Assembly: GCF_002939985.1 (NCBI RefSeq)
Contig: NZ_MDFM01000033.1
Coordinates: 1 to 55,643 of the forward strand
DNA from: Xanthomonas hortorum pv. cynarae
Lineage (GTDB): Bacteria > Pseudomonadota > Gammaproteobacteria > Xanthomonadales > Xanthomonadaceae
Length of the DNA stretch: 55,643 nt
Direction of reading: 5' to 3'
Part shown: positions 34,721-44,328 of the stretch, piece after piece
How positions within the stretch are numbered: position 1 is the stretch's first letter
Layout of the letters: every line of letters starts with the position of its first letter
The notes under the pieces: model-generated
The model's input: only the letters and a program-made list of their open reading frames with translations
What the model was told of the DNA's origin: nothing
Database searches by the model: none
Translations under genes and position numbers: made by a program

Positions 34721-37546
34721 CTACAACGACGCCTCATCCTTTCCGAGCGGGAACTCCAGCCTTTGCGCACGCGCGGCATTGAAAATGCTGCGCCTTGCGT
34801 CCTGGATCGCCGGCGTCGGCGCGATCAAACGTGGCCGACGGTCCAACGTGCAACTCAGGCCCGCCTCCACCAACGTGGCGTGGGCGTGATGCAACGGCGC
34901 TGCAGTCTCGGCCGGTAGCCACTGCACCTGCACCAGCGCGTCGATCAACGCGGGCGTGGCGCAGGCCAGCAACACCGCGGGATGCTCTGCGGCCTGGCCG
35001 AGCACGCCGGCCTGCAACAGGAATTCCAGATCGACCAACCCGCCGGCGCCTTGCTTGAGATCCAGTCGCCCGGCATCGCTGCGATCCAGTTCGCTGCGCA
35101 TGCGCGCACGCATCTTGCGCACGTCCTCGTGCAGCAGTGCGGGGTCGCGCACGCGTGTCAGCGTCTCGCGACGCACCTGCACGAACGCTTCGCAAAGCGC
35201 GGCATCGCCAGCCACCGCACGCGCGCGCACCAGCGCCTGATGCTCCCAGGTCCAGGCACGATCACGTTGATAGTCGCGATAGCTGGCGAGCGAGGACACC
35301 AACGCGCCCTTGCCGCCGTCCGGGCGCAGCCGCACATCGATGTCGTAGAGACGGCCGGCGCCGGTTTCGGCGCCCAGCAATGTCATCACCTTCTGCGCAA
35401 GCCGCGCAAACCAGCGCCCGGCTTCCAGCGGTCGCTTGCCATCGGAGGCTTCCACCTCGCTTGGGTGATCGTAGAGAAACACCAGATCCAGATCCGAGCC
35501 GAAGCCCAGCTCCAGGCCGCCCAGACTGCCATAGCCGATGATGGCGAACGCGCCGCCAGGCACCTGCCCATGCGCGGCGACCAATTCGCGGCGCGCCAGT
35601 TGCAACACCGTCTGCACCACGGCCTCGGCAAGCCAGGCCAGTTGCTGGGTACTGTCCACGGGTTGTTGGCGACCATCGAGCGTGGCCAGTGCAATGCGGA
35701 AGTTCAACGCGAGCCGGCGCTCGTTGAGTTCGCGCAAGGCCGCTTCGGTATCGTCGATCTGCAAGGTGTCGACGCATGCGGTATGCAATGCGGCGCGGTC
35801 GGGCAACGGACCGCTGATGCGGGTGTCGAGCAATTCGTCCAGCAACAACGGATGCGCCGCCAGGCGCTCGGCCAGCAAGGCGCTGCGCGAGAGCACATCG
35901 ACCAGGCGTGCGAGCGCGCTGGGTTGTTCGTCCAGCAGCGCCAGATAGCTGGTGCGGCGCAAGGTGGCCTGCAACAGGCCGAGCATGCGGCGCACGGCGG
36001 CATCGGGCTGGCTGGCGCGTGTGGCCGCATGCAGCAGCGCCGGCATCACGCGGTCGAGCCGCGCGCCGGCAGTATCGGAGAGCGCACGCACGCCGGAGGA
36101 CTGCGCAAAATCGACCAGCACCTGATGCGCGCCGGCTGGATCGTGCAAGCCGATGCCTGCCAACGGCGCGGCATCGCCTTCCGGTAACGCGCGCCAATAA
36201 TCGGCAAGCGCATCGGGCGCGGTGGCATGGACGCGTGGTGCCAGTAGCTCGGCAAATTCGGCGGCCACGCGCGCGCGTTGCGGGGCCAGTGCCTGCAGCA
36301 ATGCCGACCAATCCGCGTAACCCAGGCCCAACGCAATACGTTCGCGATCCAGCGCTGCCTGCGGCAAGGCATGCGTCTGTGCATCGCGCAGCATCTGCAG
36401 ACGATTTTCGAGCCGGCGCAGGAAGCGATACGCCTCGATCAAGGCATCGCCATTGTCGGCATCCATCTGACCCGCGGCGACCAGCGCCCGCAATGCAGGC
36501 AACAGGCGGCGCTCACGGAGAGTCGGTTCGCGCCCGCCGCGAATCAGCTGCAACGATTGCGCAAGAAACTCGATCTCGCGGATGCCGCCCGGTCCGCGCT
36601 TGATGTCGTCCAGTCGATCGTGCCGCGCCACTTCGGCGGTGATCGCCGCCTTCATGTCACGCAAGCCATCCAGTGCAGTGAAGTCCAGATAGCGTCGGTA
36701 AACGAAGGGCCGCAGCGTTTCCAGCCAGGCTTCGCCGGCCGCCATATCGCCGGCCACCGCACGCGCCTTGAGCCAGGCATAACGTTCCCAATCGCGGCCT
36801 TCGCGCTGAAAATAGTGGTCCATGCCGGTGAACGACAACGCCACCCGCCCGGCCGTGCCGAACGGGCGCAAACGCAGATCCACGCGATGGCTGAAACCAT
36901 CGGCAGTGGTTTCGTCGAGCAGCTTGGCCAGCTGCTGGCCCAGACGTGCAAAATATTCCTCGGCGGCCAGCGGACGCGCGCCATCGGATTGGCCGCTCTG
37001 CGGATATGCGTAGACCAGGTCCACATCCGAGGAGAAATTCAGCTCGCCACCACCGAGCTTGCCCAGCCCGAACACCACCAGCCGCTGCACGCTGCCGTCT
37101 TCGGCAATCACCTGGCCGTGGCGGTCGCGGAATTGCTGCTCCAGTGCCTGCAGCCCGCATTGCAGGCAGGTTTCGGCCAGCCGGGTTGCGCCGGCCAGGG
37201 TGTCGTCCACGCTGTCCAGCTCAAGCACATCGCGCCACACCAGCCGTGTGGATTCTGCGCTGCGGTAGCGCCGCAACTGCGCCGGCCAGGTTTGGGGTTG
37301 TGCGGGATCGAGCAGCGGCAGTGGCAACGGTGGCGGATCGGGCTGCGCCAGGTACTGCAGCAACGCCGGCTGGCGCGCCAGGGTATCGAGTGCAAACTCG
37401 CTGGCGAGCGCGACTTTTTCGAGCCGCTGGTCGACGTCATCGCCCGGCCAGGACTGGTCGGCAGGCAGAGCATGACGGACGCGCGCTACGGCCCGCTCGA
37501 TCAGAGCGGTGAGCGCAGGAGACACGGAGACGATGGGCGGCGACAT
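34721..37546 (-). CDS. glnE: Bifunctional glutamine synthetase adenylyltransferase/deadenylase
   Basis: A 941-residue GlnE with both nucleotidyltransferase halves. N-half (deadenylylase): [48 protein letters not shown] block and [17 protein letters not shown]-half (adenylylase): [38 protein letters not shown] and [20 protein letters not shown]. It modifies glutamine synthetase in response to PII and glutamine. Length and motif pairs are complete. Transcribed convergently with the VUT gene; monocistronic here. Confidence 0.97.
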   Translation of the reverse strand: MSPPIVSVSPALTALIERAVARVRHALPADQSWPGDDVDQRLEKVALASEFALDTLARQPALLQYLAQPDPPPLPLPLLDPAQPQTWPAQLRRYRSAESTRLVWRDVLELDSVDDTLAGATRLAETCLQCGLQALEQQFRDRHGQVIAEDGSVQRLVVFGLGKLGGGELNFSSDVDLVYAYPQSGQSDGARPLAAEEYFARLGQQLAKLLDETTADGFSHRVDLRLRPFGTAGRVALSFTGMDHYFQREGRDWERYAWLKARAVAGDMAAGEAWLETLRPFVYRRYLDFTALDGLRDMKAAITAEVARHDRLDDIKRGPGGIREIEFLAQSLQLIRGGREPTLRERRLLPALRALVAAGQMDADNGDALIEAYRFLRRLENRLQMLRDAQTHALPQAALDRERIALGLGYADWSALLQALAPQRARVAAEFAELLAPRVHATAPDALADYWRALPEGDAAPLAGIGLHDPAGAHQVLVDFAQSSGVRALSDTAGARLDRVMPALLHAATRASQPDAAVRRMLGLLQATLRRTSYLALLDEQPSALARLVDVLSRSALLAERLAAHPLLLDELLDTRISGPLPDRAALHTACVDTLQIDDTEAALRELNERRLALNFRIALATLDGRQQPVDSTQQLAWLAEAVVQTVLQLARRELVAAHGQVPGGAFAIIGYGSLGGLELGFGSDLDLVFLYDHPSEVEASDGKRPLEAGRWFARLAQKVMTLLGAETGAGRLYDIDVRLRPDGGKGALVSSLASYRDYQRDRAWTWEHQALVRARAVAGDAALCEAFVQVRRETLTRVRDPALLHEDVRKMRARMRSELDRSDAGRLDLKQGAGGLVDLEFLLQAGVLGQAAEHPAVLLACATPALIDALVQVQWLPAETAAPLHHAHATLVEAGLSCTLDRRPRLIAPTPAIQDARRSIFNAARAQRLEFPLGKDEASL

Positions 37547-37655
37547 ACATGGATTCTGGCATCCCTGCGTGATGGCGGCACGTGTCTGCGATTGATCCGG
37601 CTGTGTTTAGAGCAGCCAACACAACTGCAACACATGTGCTCTGTGGCTTCCGTGC
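37547..37655. other. Start of a 755-base gene-free stretch
   Basis: Between the glnE start (37546) and the DUF3325 gene end (38302) no gene could be supported. The stretch is filled by three dispersed palindromes (37656-37739, 37868-37989, 38107-38216) and short linkers; this first part should hold the glnE promoter. Confidence 0.6.
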
Positions 37656-37739
37656 AGGGCCCTTGCCCGCCCACCATCGCAGGACACGCCGCAAGTACGT
37701 CCGTGTAGGCTCTTACGCGACGGTGGGCAGGCAAGGACC
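37656..37739. repeat. Dispersed palindrome, form A, short
   Basis: AGGGCCCTTGCCCGCCCACC on one side and CGGTGGGCAGGCAAGGACC on the other, with the core GGACACGCCGCAAGTACGTC. Compared with the copy at 38107-38216 the central GCGGCATCCATGCCGC hairpin is deleted. Confidence 0.8.
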
Positions 37740-37867
37740 AGTTCGGGAGTGTCGGTGTGCATGGCGCAAGCAGTGCACGACGTGCGTTATTTGGATACCG
37801 ACGCGTTCGGTCATGTTCCTCACACAGACCGAGCGACGGAAAAAGCTTTTAAGAAAGCAGCCGGGCA

Positions 37868-37989
37868 ACTCTCTGGTGCGGTGTCCTCGCCGCTTGCGGG
37901 ACCGTGTGGCGGCATGGATGCCGCCACCGAGCCTCCACGGACGGATTCACGGCGTGTCCCGCTAGCGGTGAGGGCATCGCGCCCTCGAC
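37868..37989. repeat. Dispersed palindrome, form B
   Basis: ACTCTCTGGTGCGGTGTCCT ... GGCGGCATGGATGCCGCC ... GGCGTGTCCCGCTAGCGGTG, 122 bp, about 90 % identical to 29617-29738. On the other strand its core (GGGACACGCCGT...CGTCCGTGGAGGCTC) aligns with that of form A. Confidence 0.8.
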
Positions 37990-38106
37990 GACTTCGGCTT
38001 GAGAACATCCCAACTGCGCTGAAGTTCAAGCACTCGGTCGCCTTGAGAGGTAATTAAACGGTGCGGATGCGTCTGGTTTAGAGCGGCTGATCTGCGGCCT
38101 GGCTGC

Positions 38107-38216
38107 AAGGCCCTTGCCCGCCCACCATCGCGGGACACGCCGCAAGTACGTCCATGTAGGCTCTTACGCGGCATCCATGCCGCGTAAGGTCCCGCGACGG
38201 TGGGCGGGCAAGGACC
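38107..38216. repeat. Dispersed palindrome, form A, full length
   Basis: Outer arms GGCCCTTGCCCGCCCACC and GGTGGGCGGGCAAGGACC, next CGCGGGAC/GTCCCGCG, and a perfect inner hairpin CGCGGCAT-CC-ATGCCGCG. The 110-bp unit could extrude as a cruciform or fold as an RNA hairpin. Confidence 0.82.
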
Positions 38217-38301
38217 AGTGGAGAGCGTCGGCTCGTTTTGATGCGAGCAACGTCACTGCCATTGCCGACCTCACTTCACTGGTCAGCGAACGCCGCACCA
38301 C

Positions 38302-38652
38302 CTACTGCGCGCGCCAGCCAATCACTACACACGCCGCGCAGCCCAGCAGCAACGCCAGCCATGCGCTCCAGCGCGGCGCGTACGCCAGGCCCAGCGCCAC
38401 CAACAGCGCGCCCACGCTGAGAAACCCCAACCACAACATCGTTCCCACCGTGCCGCCCCAACCGAGTACGCACAGCACAAGCGCTGCAAACAACAGGCAG
38501 GTACCGATCAAGCACAGCAGCCATCGCTGTGTGACTGGTGCAGTGCGACGCCCGGTCAGCTGCTCGTAATGGCGATGCATCGCGAGCGCCAACGCCATCA
38601 TTGCGGCATGGCATAGCGCGGTGCCCAGCAGCGCGGTGATCAGCCCACCCAT
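38302..38652 (-). CDS. DUF3325-family small membrane protein
   Basis: A 116-residue protein with four hydrophobic segments (TALLGTALCHAAMMALALAM, WLLCLIGTCLLFAALVLCV, GTMLWLGFLSVGALLVALG, LALLLGCAACVVIGW). DUF3325 genes accompany PepSY and DUF3649 genes in siderophore-receptor operons; function unknown. Last gene of the operon; its start overlaps the DUF3649 gene by 13 bases. Confidence 0.8.
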   Translation of the reverse strand: MGGLITALLGTALCHAAMMALALAMHRHYEQLTGRRTAPVTQRWLLCLIGTCLLFAALVLCVLGWGGTVGTMLWLGFLSVGALLVALGLAYAPRWSAWLALLLGCAACVVIGWRAQ

Positions 38653-38963
38653 GGCGTGCTCCGCAGTAGCCAGTTAGTGCAAGCCAGCACTCCCAGGCAC
38701 ATGCCCAGCCACAACCACATGCGCAACGCATTGCGCGCGCGGAACATCCATAACACCACGACGGTGTAGATGACGAAGCTGAGTAACGTCGTGCTCAGTA
38801 CCGCCACCGCTGGCGAGACGTCGGCGAACCGGGTCAGCAGCTGCGCCAGCACGCTGCAGCCGATGGAGGTGAGTGCATAGCCACCGACACTGGCGGCCAG
38901 CACGCGACCGGCGACTGACCAGCGATCACGCGTTACCGATGCAGTGCTGGAGGCACGATTCAC
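38640..38963 (-). CDS. DUF3649-family membrane protein
   Basis: A 107-residue protein starting at a GTG (38963) that overlaps the stop of the PepSY gene (GTGA). It has three membrane segments (VLAASVGGYALTSIGCSVLA, VLSTTLLSFVIYTVVVLWMF, WLWLGMCLGVLACTNWLL). No upstream ATG gives a better start. Its position between PepSY and DUF3325 genes is typical of xanthomonad and pseudomonad iron operons; a role in receptor-dependent iron uptake is inferred. Confidence 0.8.
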   Translation of the reverse strand: MNRASSTASVTRDRWSVAGRVLAASVGGYALTSIGCSVLAQLLTRFADVSPAVAVLSTTLLSFVIYTVVVLWMFRARNALRMWLWLGMCLGVLACTNWLLRSTPWVG

Positions 38964-40582
38964 AACGCATCCCTCGCGGCAGTGGCGCCTCGTTTGGCCC
39001 GCACCGGCGCAGGCCGCATGGCACTGCGATGCGCGCGATATGAGGCGTACGCAAATGCCACAGCAAAGGCGAGCGAGACCAGCTCGACCCCGGCACGTTG
39101 CAGATCGCCGGCAGCCAGATACACGCCAACGTGTTGCCCGGTCGTCAGCGCATTGAGCAGCGGCAAACCAACACACAGCAGCGCGGTGACCGCCAATTGC
39201 TCCACCCATGCACGTGCAGGCGGGCGCAGCAGCGCATGCAGCAGCGTGGCCATCCACACCCACAGGAACGCATGAATTTCTGTCTGGCTGCGCTCGGCCT
39301 GCGCAGCCGGCACCAAGCGGTTGGCATAGAAATACGCAATGCTCGCCAATGCGGTTCCCGCAAGCGCGGCGACATTGAGCGCTTCCACCACCCGATAGAT
39401 GCCGGCAGTGGCCGCACCGAACTCCTGCTCGCTGCGCCGACGCCGCTTGATCGAAAACAGCAGCGTGCCGGTCGCCATCATCAAGGTGCCGGCCAGGCCG
39501 CAGGTGAAATACAGCCACTTGCTGGTCCAGCCGCCAAAACCGGCCACGTGCAAGGTCTTGATGACCTCTTCCACATCCTGCGCGCGCACGTCGGTACGTG
39601 AGGCGTCTGCATGCTGCTCCAGCACCGCGCCGCTATTCGCATCGAACACCACGCTGCCGGGTGGATTGAGCAGACGCCGCGAGCTGCCGGTATCGGCCAT
39701 ATGCGCAATCACGCGCAGCTTGCTGCCGGGTTGATCCGGGCGCTCGATCACCAGCGTTTGTGCAGGCGCGCCGTTGAGTACCGCAGCGCGCTGCACCAAC
39801 TCCGGCAGATAGGCAGGCACGCTGTTCAGCGCAGTGGCGTCGGCACCTGTAACAGGCGACGCCGGTGACAGATCATCGGCATACCGCGTGTACGCGTCCT
39901 CATCGCTGCCATATACCGCCTGCAAGGGCGCGGGCATGTAGCTGGTGTAGAAATACGCCAGCCCGGTGTAGACGATCATCAGCAGAAACGGCAGCGTCAG
40001 TACCGCGGTGGCGTTATGCGCGTCCAGCCACGAGCGCTGGCCCTTGCCGGGGCGAAAGGTGAAAAAATCCAGAAAGATCCGCTTATGCACGATCACCCCG
40101 GACACCAGCGCGATCAGCCCGCACATCGACACCCAGCCCACCAGCCAATAGCCGGGAATGCCGCCGTGCAAGGTGTAGTGGAAGCTCATGAAATGCCGGC
40201 CGCCTTCGGTCTGCCGGCCCCACGGCGACGGCAAGACTTCGCCGCTACCGGGATCCAGTGAGGCCTGGCCCTGGCCATCCGGCGTACGCCAGAACAGCGT
40301 CAGCGCCTCACCTGGATGCGCAGGCAAGGTGATCCGCCACAGGCGTGCCTGCGGCGCGAGCTGACGCAGCTGTGCCAATGCACGCGGTACCAGCGCTTGT
40401 TCCGGCAACGCCGCGTGCGTGCTCGCACTCGGCAAGGCAGGCGTGGCCTGCATCCAGCGGGTGATCGGGTCGCGAAACACGCTGAGCGTGCCGGTCAAGA
40501 AAATCGCGCACAGCAACCAGCCGCAGGTGAGGCCGCACCAGGTGTGCAGCCACGCCATGCTTTGGCGAAACCCCTCCTTCAT
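38960..40582 (-). CDS. PepSY-associated transmembrane protein of a siderophore operon
   Basis: A 540-residue protein with an N-terminal membrane helix (MAWLHTWCGLTCGWLLCAIF), a periplasmic PepSY-like region, and further helices (YWLVGWVSMCGLIALVSGVI, LPFLLMIVYTGLAYFYTS and four near the C-terminus). FHYTLHG and RSWLDAHNATAVL carry histidines conserved in the PepSY_TM family, some members of which reduce ferric siderophores in the inner membrane. Start 40582 (MKEGFRQS) matches the family; ATG 40603 is possible. Confidence 0.85.
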   Translation of the reverse strand: MKEGFRQSMAWLHTWCGLTCGWLLCAIFLTGTLSVFRDPITRWMQATPALPSASTHAALPEQALVPRALAQLRQLAPQARLWRITLPAHPGEALTLFWRTPDGQGQASLDPGSGEVLPSPWGRQTEGGRHFMSFHYTLHGGIPGYWLVGWVSMCGLIALVSGVIVHKRIFLDFFTFRPGKGQRSWLDAHNATAVLTLPFLLMIVYTGLAYFYTSYMPAPLQAVYGSDEDAYTRYADDLSPASPVTGADATALNSVPAYLPELVQRAAVLNGAPAQTLVIERPDQPGSKLRVIAHMADTGSSRRLLNPPGSVVFDANSGAVLEQHADASRTDVRAQDVEEVIKTLHVAGFGGWTSKWLYFTCGLAGTLMMATGTLLFSIKRRRRSEQEFGAATAGIYRVVEALNVAALAGTALASIAYFYANRLVPAAQAERSQTEIHAFLWVWMATLLHALLRPPARAWVEQLAVTALLCVGLPLLNALTTGQHVGVYLAAGDLQRAGVELVSLAFAVAFAYASYRAHRSAMRPAPVRAKRGATAARDAL

Positions 40583-40622
40583 GCGGCCATCGCCACGCAC
40601 CATCTCATTGCCGATGCCTGCA

Positions 40623-43151
40623 TTACAGCGCGCCGCGCAGGGTCACCATCACATTGCGTGGTTCGCCGTAATAGCGGCCGTTAACGAAGCTGGACAGCGT
40701 GTTGTAGTACTGCTTGTCGAACACGTTGTTGAGGTTGACCGCCAGCGACCACTGCCGGTTGACCTGATAGCGCGCCAATGCATTCCACACCGCACGTCCT
40801 TCGATCGGCGCGATGGCAGTGCCGATCTGCCGATACGCCGCACTCTGCGCACTGACGCCGCCCCCAACGGTCACATCCTGCAACACGCCCGGCAACCGAT
40901 ACGTCGTCCACACACGCAACAAATGCTTGGGCGTATAGCTGTTGAAAGCCTGTCCCTGGCTGGTGACATCCTGCAGATACGTCGTACGGTTGAAGGTGTA
41001 ACCGGCAAACACATTCCAGTCGCGCAGCACCTCCCCGCTCACTTCGGCGTCGAAGCCGCGGCTGCGCACCTTGCCGCTGTCGATGTAACAGAAGTCGTTG
41101 TTGCGGCAGGTGGGGCTGGTGGTCAAGTCGGCCTGCGCGCGGTTCTTCTGCTCGATCTGGAACAACGCAAAGGCGGTGTTGATGCGGCCATCCAGCCACT
41201 CGCCCTTGATGCCCAGCTCGTAGTTGGCGCCGGTCATCGGCTTGAGCATGTCGCCGGCTTCGGTCTGCGCGTTCTGCGGCTGAAAGATGTCCGCATAACT
41301 GGCATAGGCCGACCAGGTCGGGCTCAACGCATACACCAGGCCGGCATATGGCGTGACCTGCCCGGTCTCGCGGGTGTGCTCGATCGATTGCGACGGCGAC
41401 AGCCCGGTGGTGGTGGTGTTCCACTGGGTGTCGTGCCAACTCACGCGGGTGCCGACGATGGCTTTGAGCGGGTCGCTCAACTGCCAGCGCAACGCGCCGT
41501 ACAGGCCGAACTCGCGCGAGGTGCCATGCCGTGCCTCGCGCGCATTGGCAAAAATTTCGTCATCGCTGATCGCCCGCACATTGCGCTGCAGATCGAACAC
41601 GTTGAAGGTCTGGAAGTTGTTCTTGGTGCCGTAGACGGTGTCGACCGTGTTCTCGGCGAAATTGCTGCCCAGTACCAGCTCATGCCGGCGGCCCAGCGCG
41701 CTGAAATGCCCGATCACATTGGCATCGAAGCCGAACGCATCCGTATCGGAGATGGTGCGTGCCGCCAACAAGGCGCCGGTGCCGTTGGCCGGATTGATCG
41801 CACGGCTGGAGCTGGCGTATTTCAGATCGTGCAGCTCGCGCACCTGCACCGCACTGAGCTTGAACACCCAATCGTCATTGAAGCGATGATCCAGATCCAG
41901 ATACAGCCCGCGATTGGACGAGGACTGCCGGTTCCACTGCGCGCCCAGATTGGTCTCGCGCGGCAGGCCGATATCGCGGCCATCGGTAAAGCTGGGCAAG
42001 CCGCCGAAGAACGGCCGGCCTTCGACCTGTTCGTAGCTCATGCCCAGGCTGAGCTGGGTCTGCGGCGAGAACGCGTAGTCGAGCGTGCCGTAGTAGGTAG
42101 GCGTGCGGCGCGTGACGCCATCCACGAACGAGCCCTGGTCCTGATAGTCGATCACCCCACGCGCGCGCAACGCGCCATCGGCGGTGAGGTTGGCGCTGCC
42201 ATCGATCAGCGCGCCGTAGCGATCCCACGTGCCGCCCTGCACCATCACGCTCACGCCCGGCACATCGAGCGGGCGCTTGCGCACCAGGTTCACCGCACCA
42301 CCGGGATTGCCCGCGCCCTGCAGCAGGCCGGCCGCACCGCGCAGCACTTCGGCGCGATCGTAGATGCCCATGTTGTCGCTGTAATTGCTGGCCCGGCCGT
42401 ACATGCCGCGATTGAGCGGCACGCCGTCGTACTGCACCGTGGTGATGTCGAACCCGCGCGAATAGATGTACTTGCCGCCCTGCGGGCTCTGCACGATGGT
42501 GATGCCGGTGGTGCTGGCCAGCGCGTCGTAGACCGAGGTGATGTTCTGTTCGTCCATCAACTGGCGGGTGACCACGCTGATCGACTGCGGGATGTCCTTG
42601 AGCGATTGCTCGCCGCGGCCGATGCTCACCGCACGCGCGGTATAGCTGCCGGTGCCGCTGGTGGCCGCACTGCGGTTGGCCTGCGCGGTCACCTTGACGG
42701 TCGGCAGCAACCACGCATCCACCTCGCTCCTGGTCGCGCTCACCCGTGGCGCGGCGCGCAATACATAGCCGCCGGTCTCCAACGGCACCGCCTGCAAGCC
42801 GCTACCGGCCAACAACGCCGCCAACGCCGCCGGTGCGGTGTAGCTGCCATCCAGCCCGGCGGTGGTCTTGCCGTCGGTCTGCGCGGCGGTGAAGCTCAGC
42901 AACAGGTTGGCCGAACCGGCCAGATTGCGCAGCGCCGGTGCCAGCGGGCCGGCGGGAATGCGATAACTCTGCCGCACATCCTGCGTGGCGGCTGCGTTTT
43001 GCGCCATTGCATCGGGCATGCCTGCACACAGCGCCAGACTGCACAGCGCAATCGCAACTGCCGTGCTGATGGGCCGCTGTGTTGCCTGCAACGAGGCGAT
43101 GCGCTGAAACGGAGAAGAAAAACGTTGGCCGCGGCGGGCAGTGATCGACAT
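40623..43151 (-). CDS. TonB-dependent ferric siderophore receptor with N-terminal signalling (STN) domain
   Basis: An 842-residue outer-membrane receptor. Signal peptide to about residue 50 (…MPDAMA), then an STN domain (YRIPAGPLAPALRNLAGSAN, GLDGSYTAPAALAALLAGSG), plug (SLKDIPQSISVVTRQLMDEQ, GAAGLLQGAGNPGGAVNLVR) and a barrel ending RNVMVTLRGAL. The STN domain contacts the FecR anti-sigma factor, so binding of the siderophore activates FecI. FhuE/FpvA-like. The last residue is Leu rather than the usual aromatic. A nested inverted repeat lies directly before the ATG. Confidence 0.94.
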   Translation of the reverse strand: MSITARRGQRFSSPFQRIASLQATQRPISTAVAIALCSLALCAGMPDAMAQNAAATQDVRQSYRIPAGPLAPALRNLAGSANLLLSFTAAQTDGKTTAGLDGSYTAPAALAALLAGSGLQAVPLETGGYVLRAAPRVSATRSEVDAWLLPTVKVTAQANRSAATSGTGSYTARAVSIGRGEQSLKDIPQSISVVTRQLMDEQNITSVYDALASTTGITIVQSPQGGKYIYSRGFDITTVQYDGVPLNRGMYGRASNYSDNMGIYDRAEVLRGAAGLLQGAGNPGGAVNLVRKRPLDVPGVSVMVQGGTWDRYGALIDGSANLTADGALRARGVIDYQDQGSFVDGVTRRTPTYYGTLDYAFSPQTQLSLGMSYEQVEGRPFFGGLPSFTDGRDIGLPRETNLGAQWNRQSSSNRGLYLDLDHRFNDDWVFKLSAVQVRELHDLKYASSSRAINPANGTGALLAARTISDTDAFGFDANVIGHFSALGRRHELVLGSNFAENTVDTVYGTKNNFQTFNVFDLQRNVRAISDDEIFANAREARHGTSREFGLYGALRWQLSDPLKAIVGTRVSWHDTQWNTTTTGLSPSQSIEHTRETGQVTPYAGLVYALSPTWSAYASYADIFQPQNAQTEAGDMLKPMTGANYELGIKGEWLDGRINTAFALFQIEQKNRAQADLTTSPTCRNNDFCYIDSGKVRSRGFDAEVSGEVLRDWNVFAGYTFNRTTYLQDVTSQGQAFNSYTPKHLLRVWTTYRLPGVLQDVTVGGGVSAQSAAYRQIGTAIAPIEGRAVWNALARYQVNRQWSLAVNLNNVFDKQYYNTLSSFVNGRYYGEPRNVMVTLRGAL

Positions 43152-43158
43152 GCTGTTT

Positions 43159-43197
43159 CCACAAGATGTTGGTGTCGCACTGACACCGTCATTGTGG
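43159..43197 (-). promoter_or_regulatory. Nested inverted repeat in the receptor leader
   Basis: On the minus strand CCACAA, 4 bases, GGTGTC, 5 bases, GACACC, 6 bases, TTGTGG, ending 7 bases before the receptor ATG. Inner and outer arms are perfect 6-bp pairs. The outer right arm covers the place where a ribosome site would be (TTGTGGAAA), so the fold might limit translation; a protein-binding site is the alternative. Confidence 0.5.
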
Positions 43198-43269
43198 AGG
43201 TGCCGCAACTGCGGCGATCGGGCAGACCGGCAGCAAACTTTTTTCGTCGACGTGCCGCCTGGCAGCGCC

Positions 43270-44319
43270 TCAGCCCTGCCCGGCCGCCTGCACCGTCACC
43301 CAATACCGGCTGCGCCGGCTCACCCGCACCGGCAGCACGCTGGGCAGCATCGCCAGGATGCGCTCGGTGTCGTCCAGCGGAAAGACGCCGGAGACGCGCA
43401 GCGCACCCACCTGCGGGTCGCAGCGCAGCAGCCCGGAGCGATACCGGCCCAGTTCGGCGATGAAGGCATCCAGACGCAATTCGTCGGCGATCAACTGGCC
43501 GCGTACCCAGGCCGCCGCCTGCGCATCGACTGGAGCGATGGCGCCGAGCGCCTCGGAGGTAAAACGACACTGCTCTCCCGCATGTACGCGCCCAGACGCG
43601 TTTTCCGCCGCATGCGGCCGCACCTCCACCGCACTTTCCAGCACGCTCACCTGCGTATCGCCCTCGTCCTGGCGCACGCAAAAGCGCGTGCCCAGCGCAT
43701 GGATATCGCCTTGCGCAGTGCGCACCACAAAGGGTCGCGCATCGTGGCCGGCGCCCAGCGCATGCGCGGTGGTCACCATGATTTCGCCGGCCAGCACCTG
43801 CAGCAGCCGCTGGTGCGCATCGAAACGCACATCGATAGCGCTGCGCGTGTTGAGCGTGACGCGGCTGCCGTCTTGCAGCTGCAACTGGCGACGCTCACCG
43901 GTGGCGGTGGCGTAATCGGCGGTGGCGCGCTGCCAAGGCTCGGTGCGCGAGACCAGAACGCCGGTGGCCCCGGCCACCCCGCCCCACAGCAGCAGATTCA
44001 GTGCCTTGCGCCGCCCCGGCGATGCCTGGCCGTTGTTACCGGCATACGGCGACAGGCTGCGATACGCCGCCTGCGGCGTCAGCGTCTTCAGCCGCCCGGT
44101 CACCGATTCGATATGCGCCCATGCCCGCGCATGATCCGGATGCGCATCGCGCCACTGCTGCCATTGCTGCAGCTGCGCCTGGCTGGCGCTGCCGGACATC
44201 AGCAGCGTCAGCCACTCGGCTGCCGCATCGGCGACCTGCGCACTGATCGGTTGCCCGCCGGCCAGCAGTGGCCGCTGGGCGCCAAGGGACTGCGCGCTGC
44301 GGGACGCGGCATCACCCAT
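43270..44319 (-). CDS. fecR: FecR-family anti-sigma regulator
   Basis: A 349-residue protein: cytoplasmic sigma-binding N-terminus (AAAEWLTLLMSG, WRDAHPDHARAWAHIESVTG), one membrane helix near residue 105-122 (ALNLLLWGGVAGATGVLV) and the periplasmic FecR domain (DYATATGERRQLQLQDGSRV, VRTAQGDIHALGTRFCVRQD, VSVLESAVEVRP). It passes the receptor signal to FecI. Starts 9 bases after the fecI stop. Confidence 0.92.
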   Translation of the reverse strand: MGDAASRSAQSLGAQRPLLAGGQPISAQVADAAAEWLTLLMSGSASQAQLQQWQQWRDAHPDHARAWAHIESVTGRLKTLTPQAAYRSLSPYAGNNGQASPGRRKALNLLLWGGVAGATGVLVSRTEPWQRATADYATATGERRQLQLQDGSRVTLNTRSAIDVRFDAHQRLLQVLAGEIMVTTAHALGAGHDARPFVVRTAQGDIHALGTRFCVRQDEGDTQVSVLESAVEVRPHAAENASGRVHAGEQCRFTSEALGAIAPVDAQAAAWVRGQLIADELRLDAFIAELGRYRSGLLRCDPQVGALRVSGVFPLDDTERILAMLPSVLPVRVSRRSRYWVTVQAAGQG

Positions 44320-44328
44320 CTGCGCGAG

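Noticed and set aside
37656..38216. CRISPR-like array between glnE and DUF3325
   Set aside because: Repeats are 80-120 bp palindromes with irregular spacing and no unique spacers of constant length.
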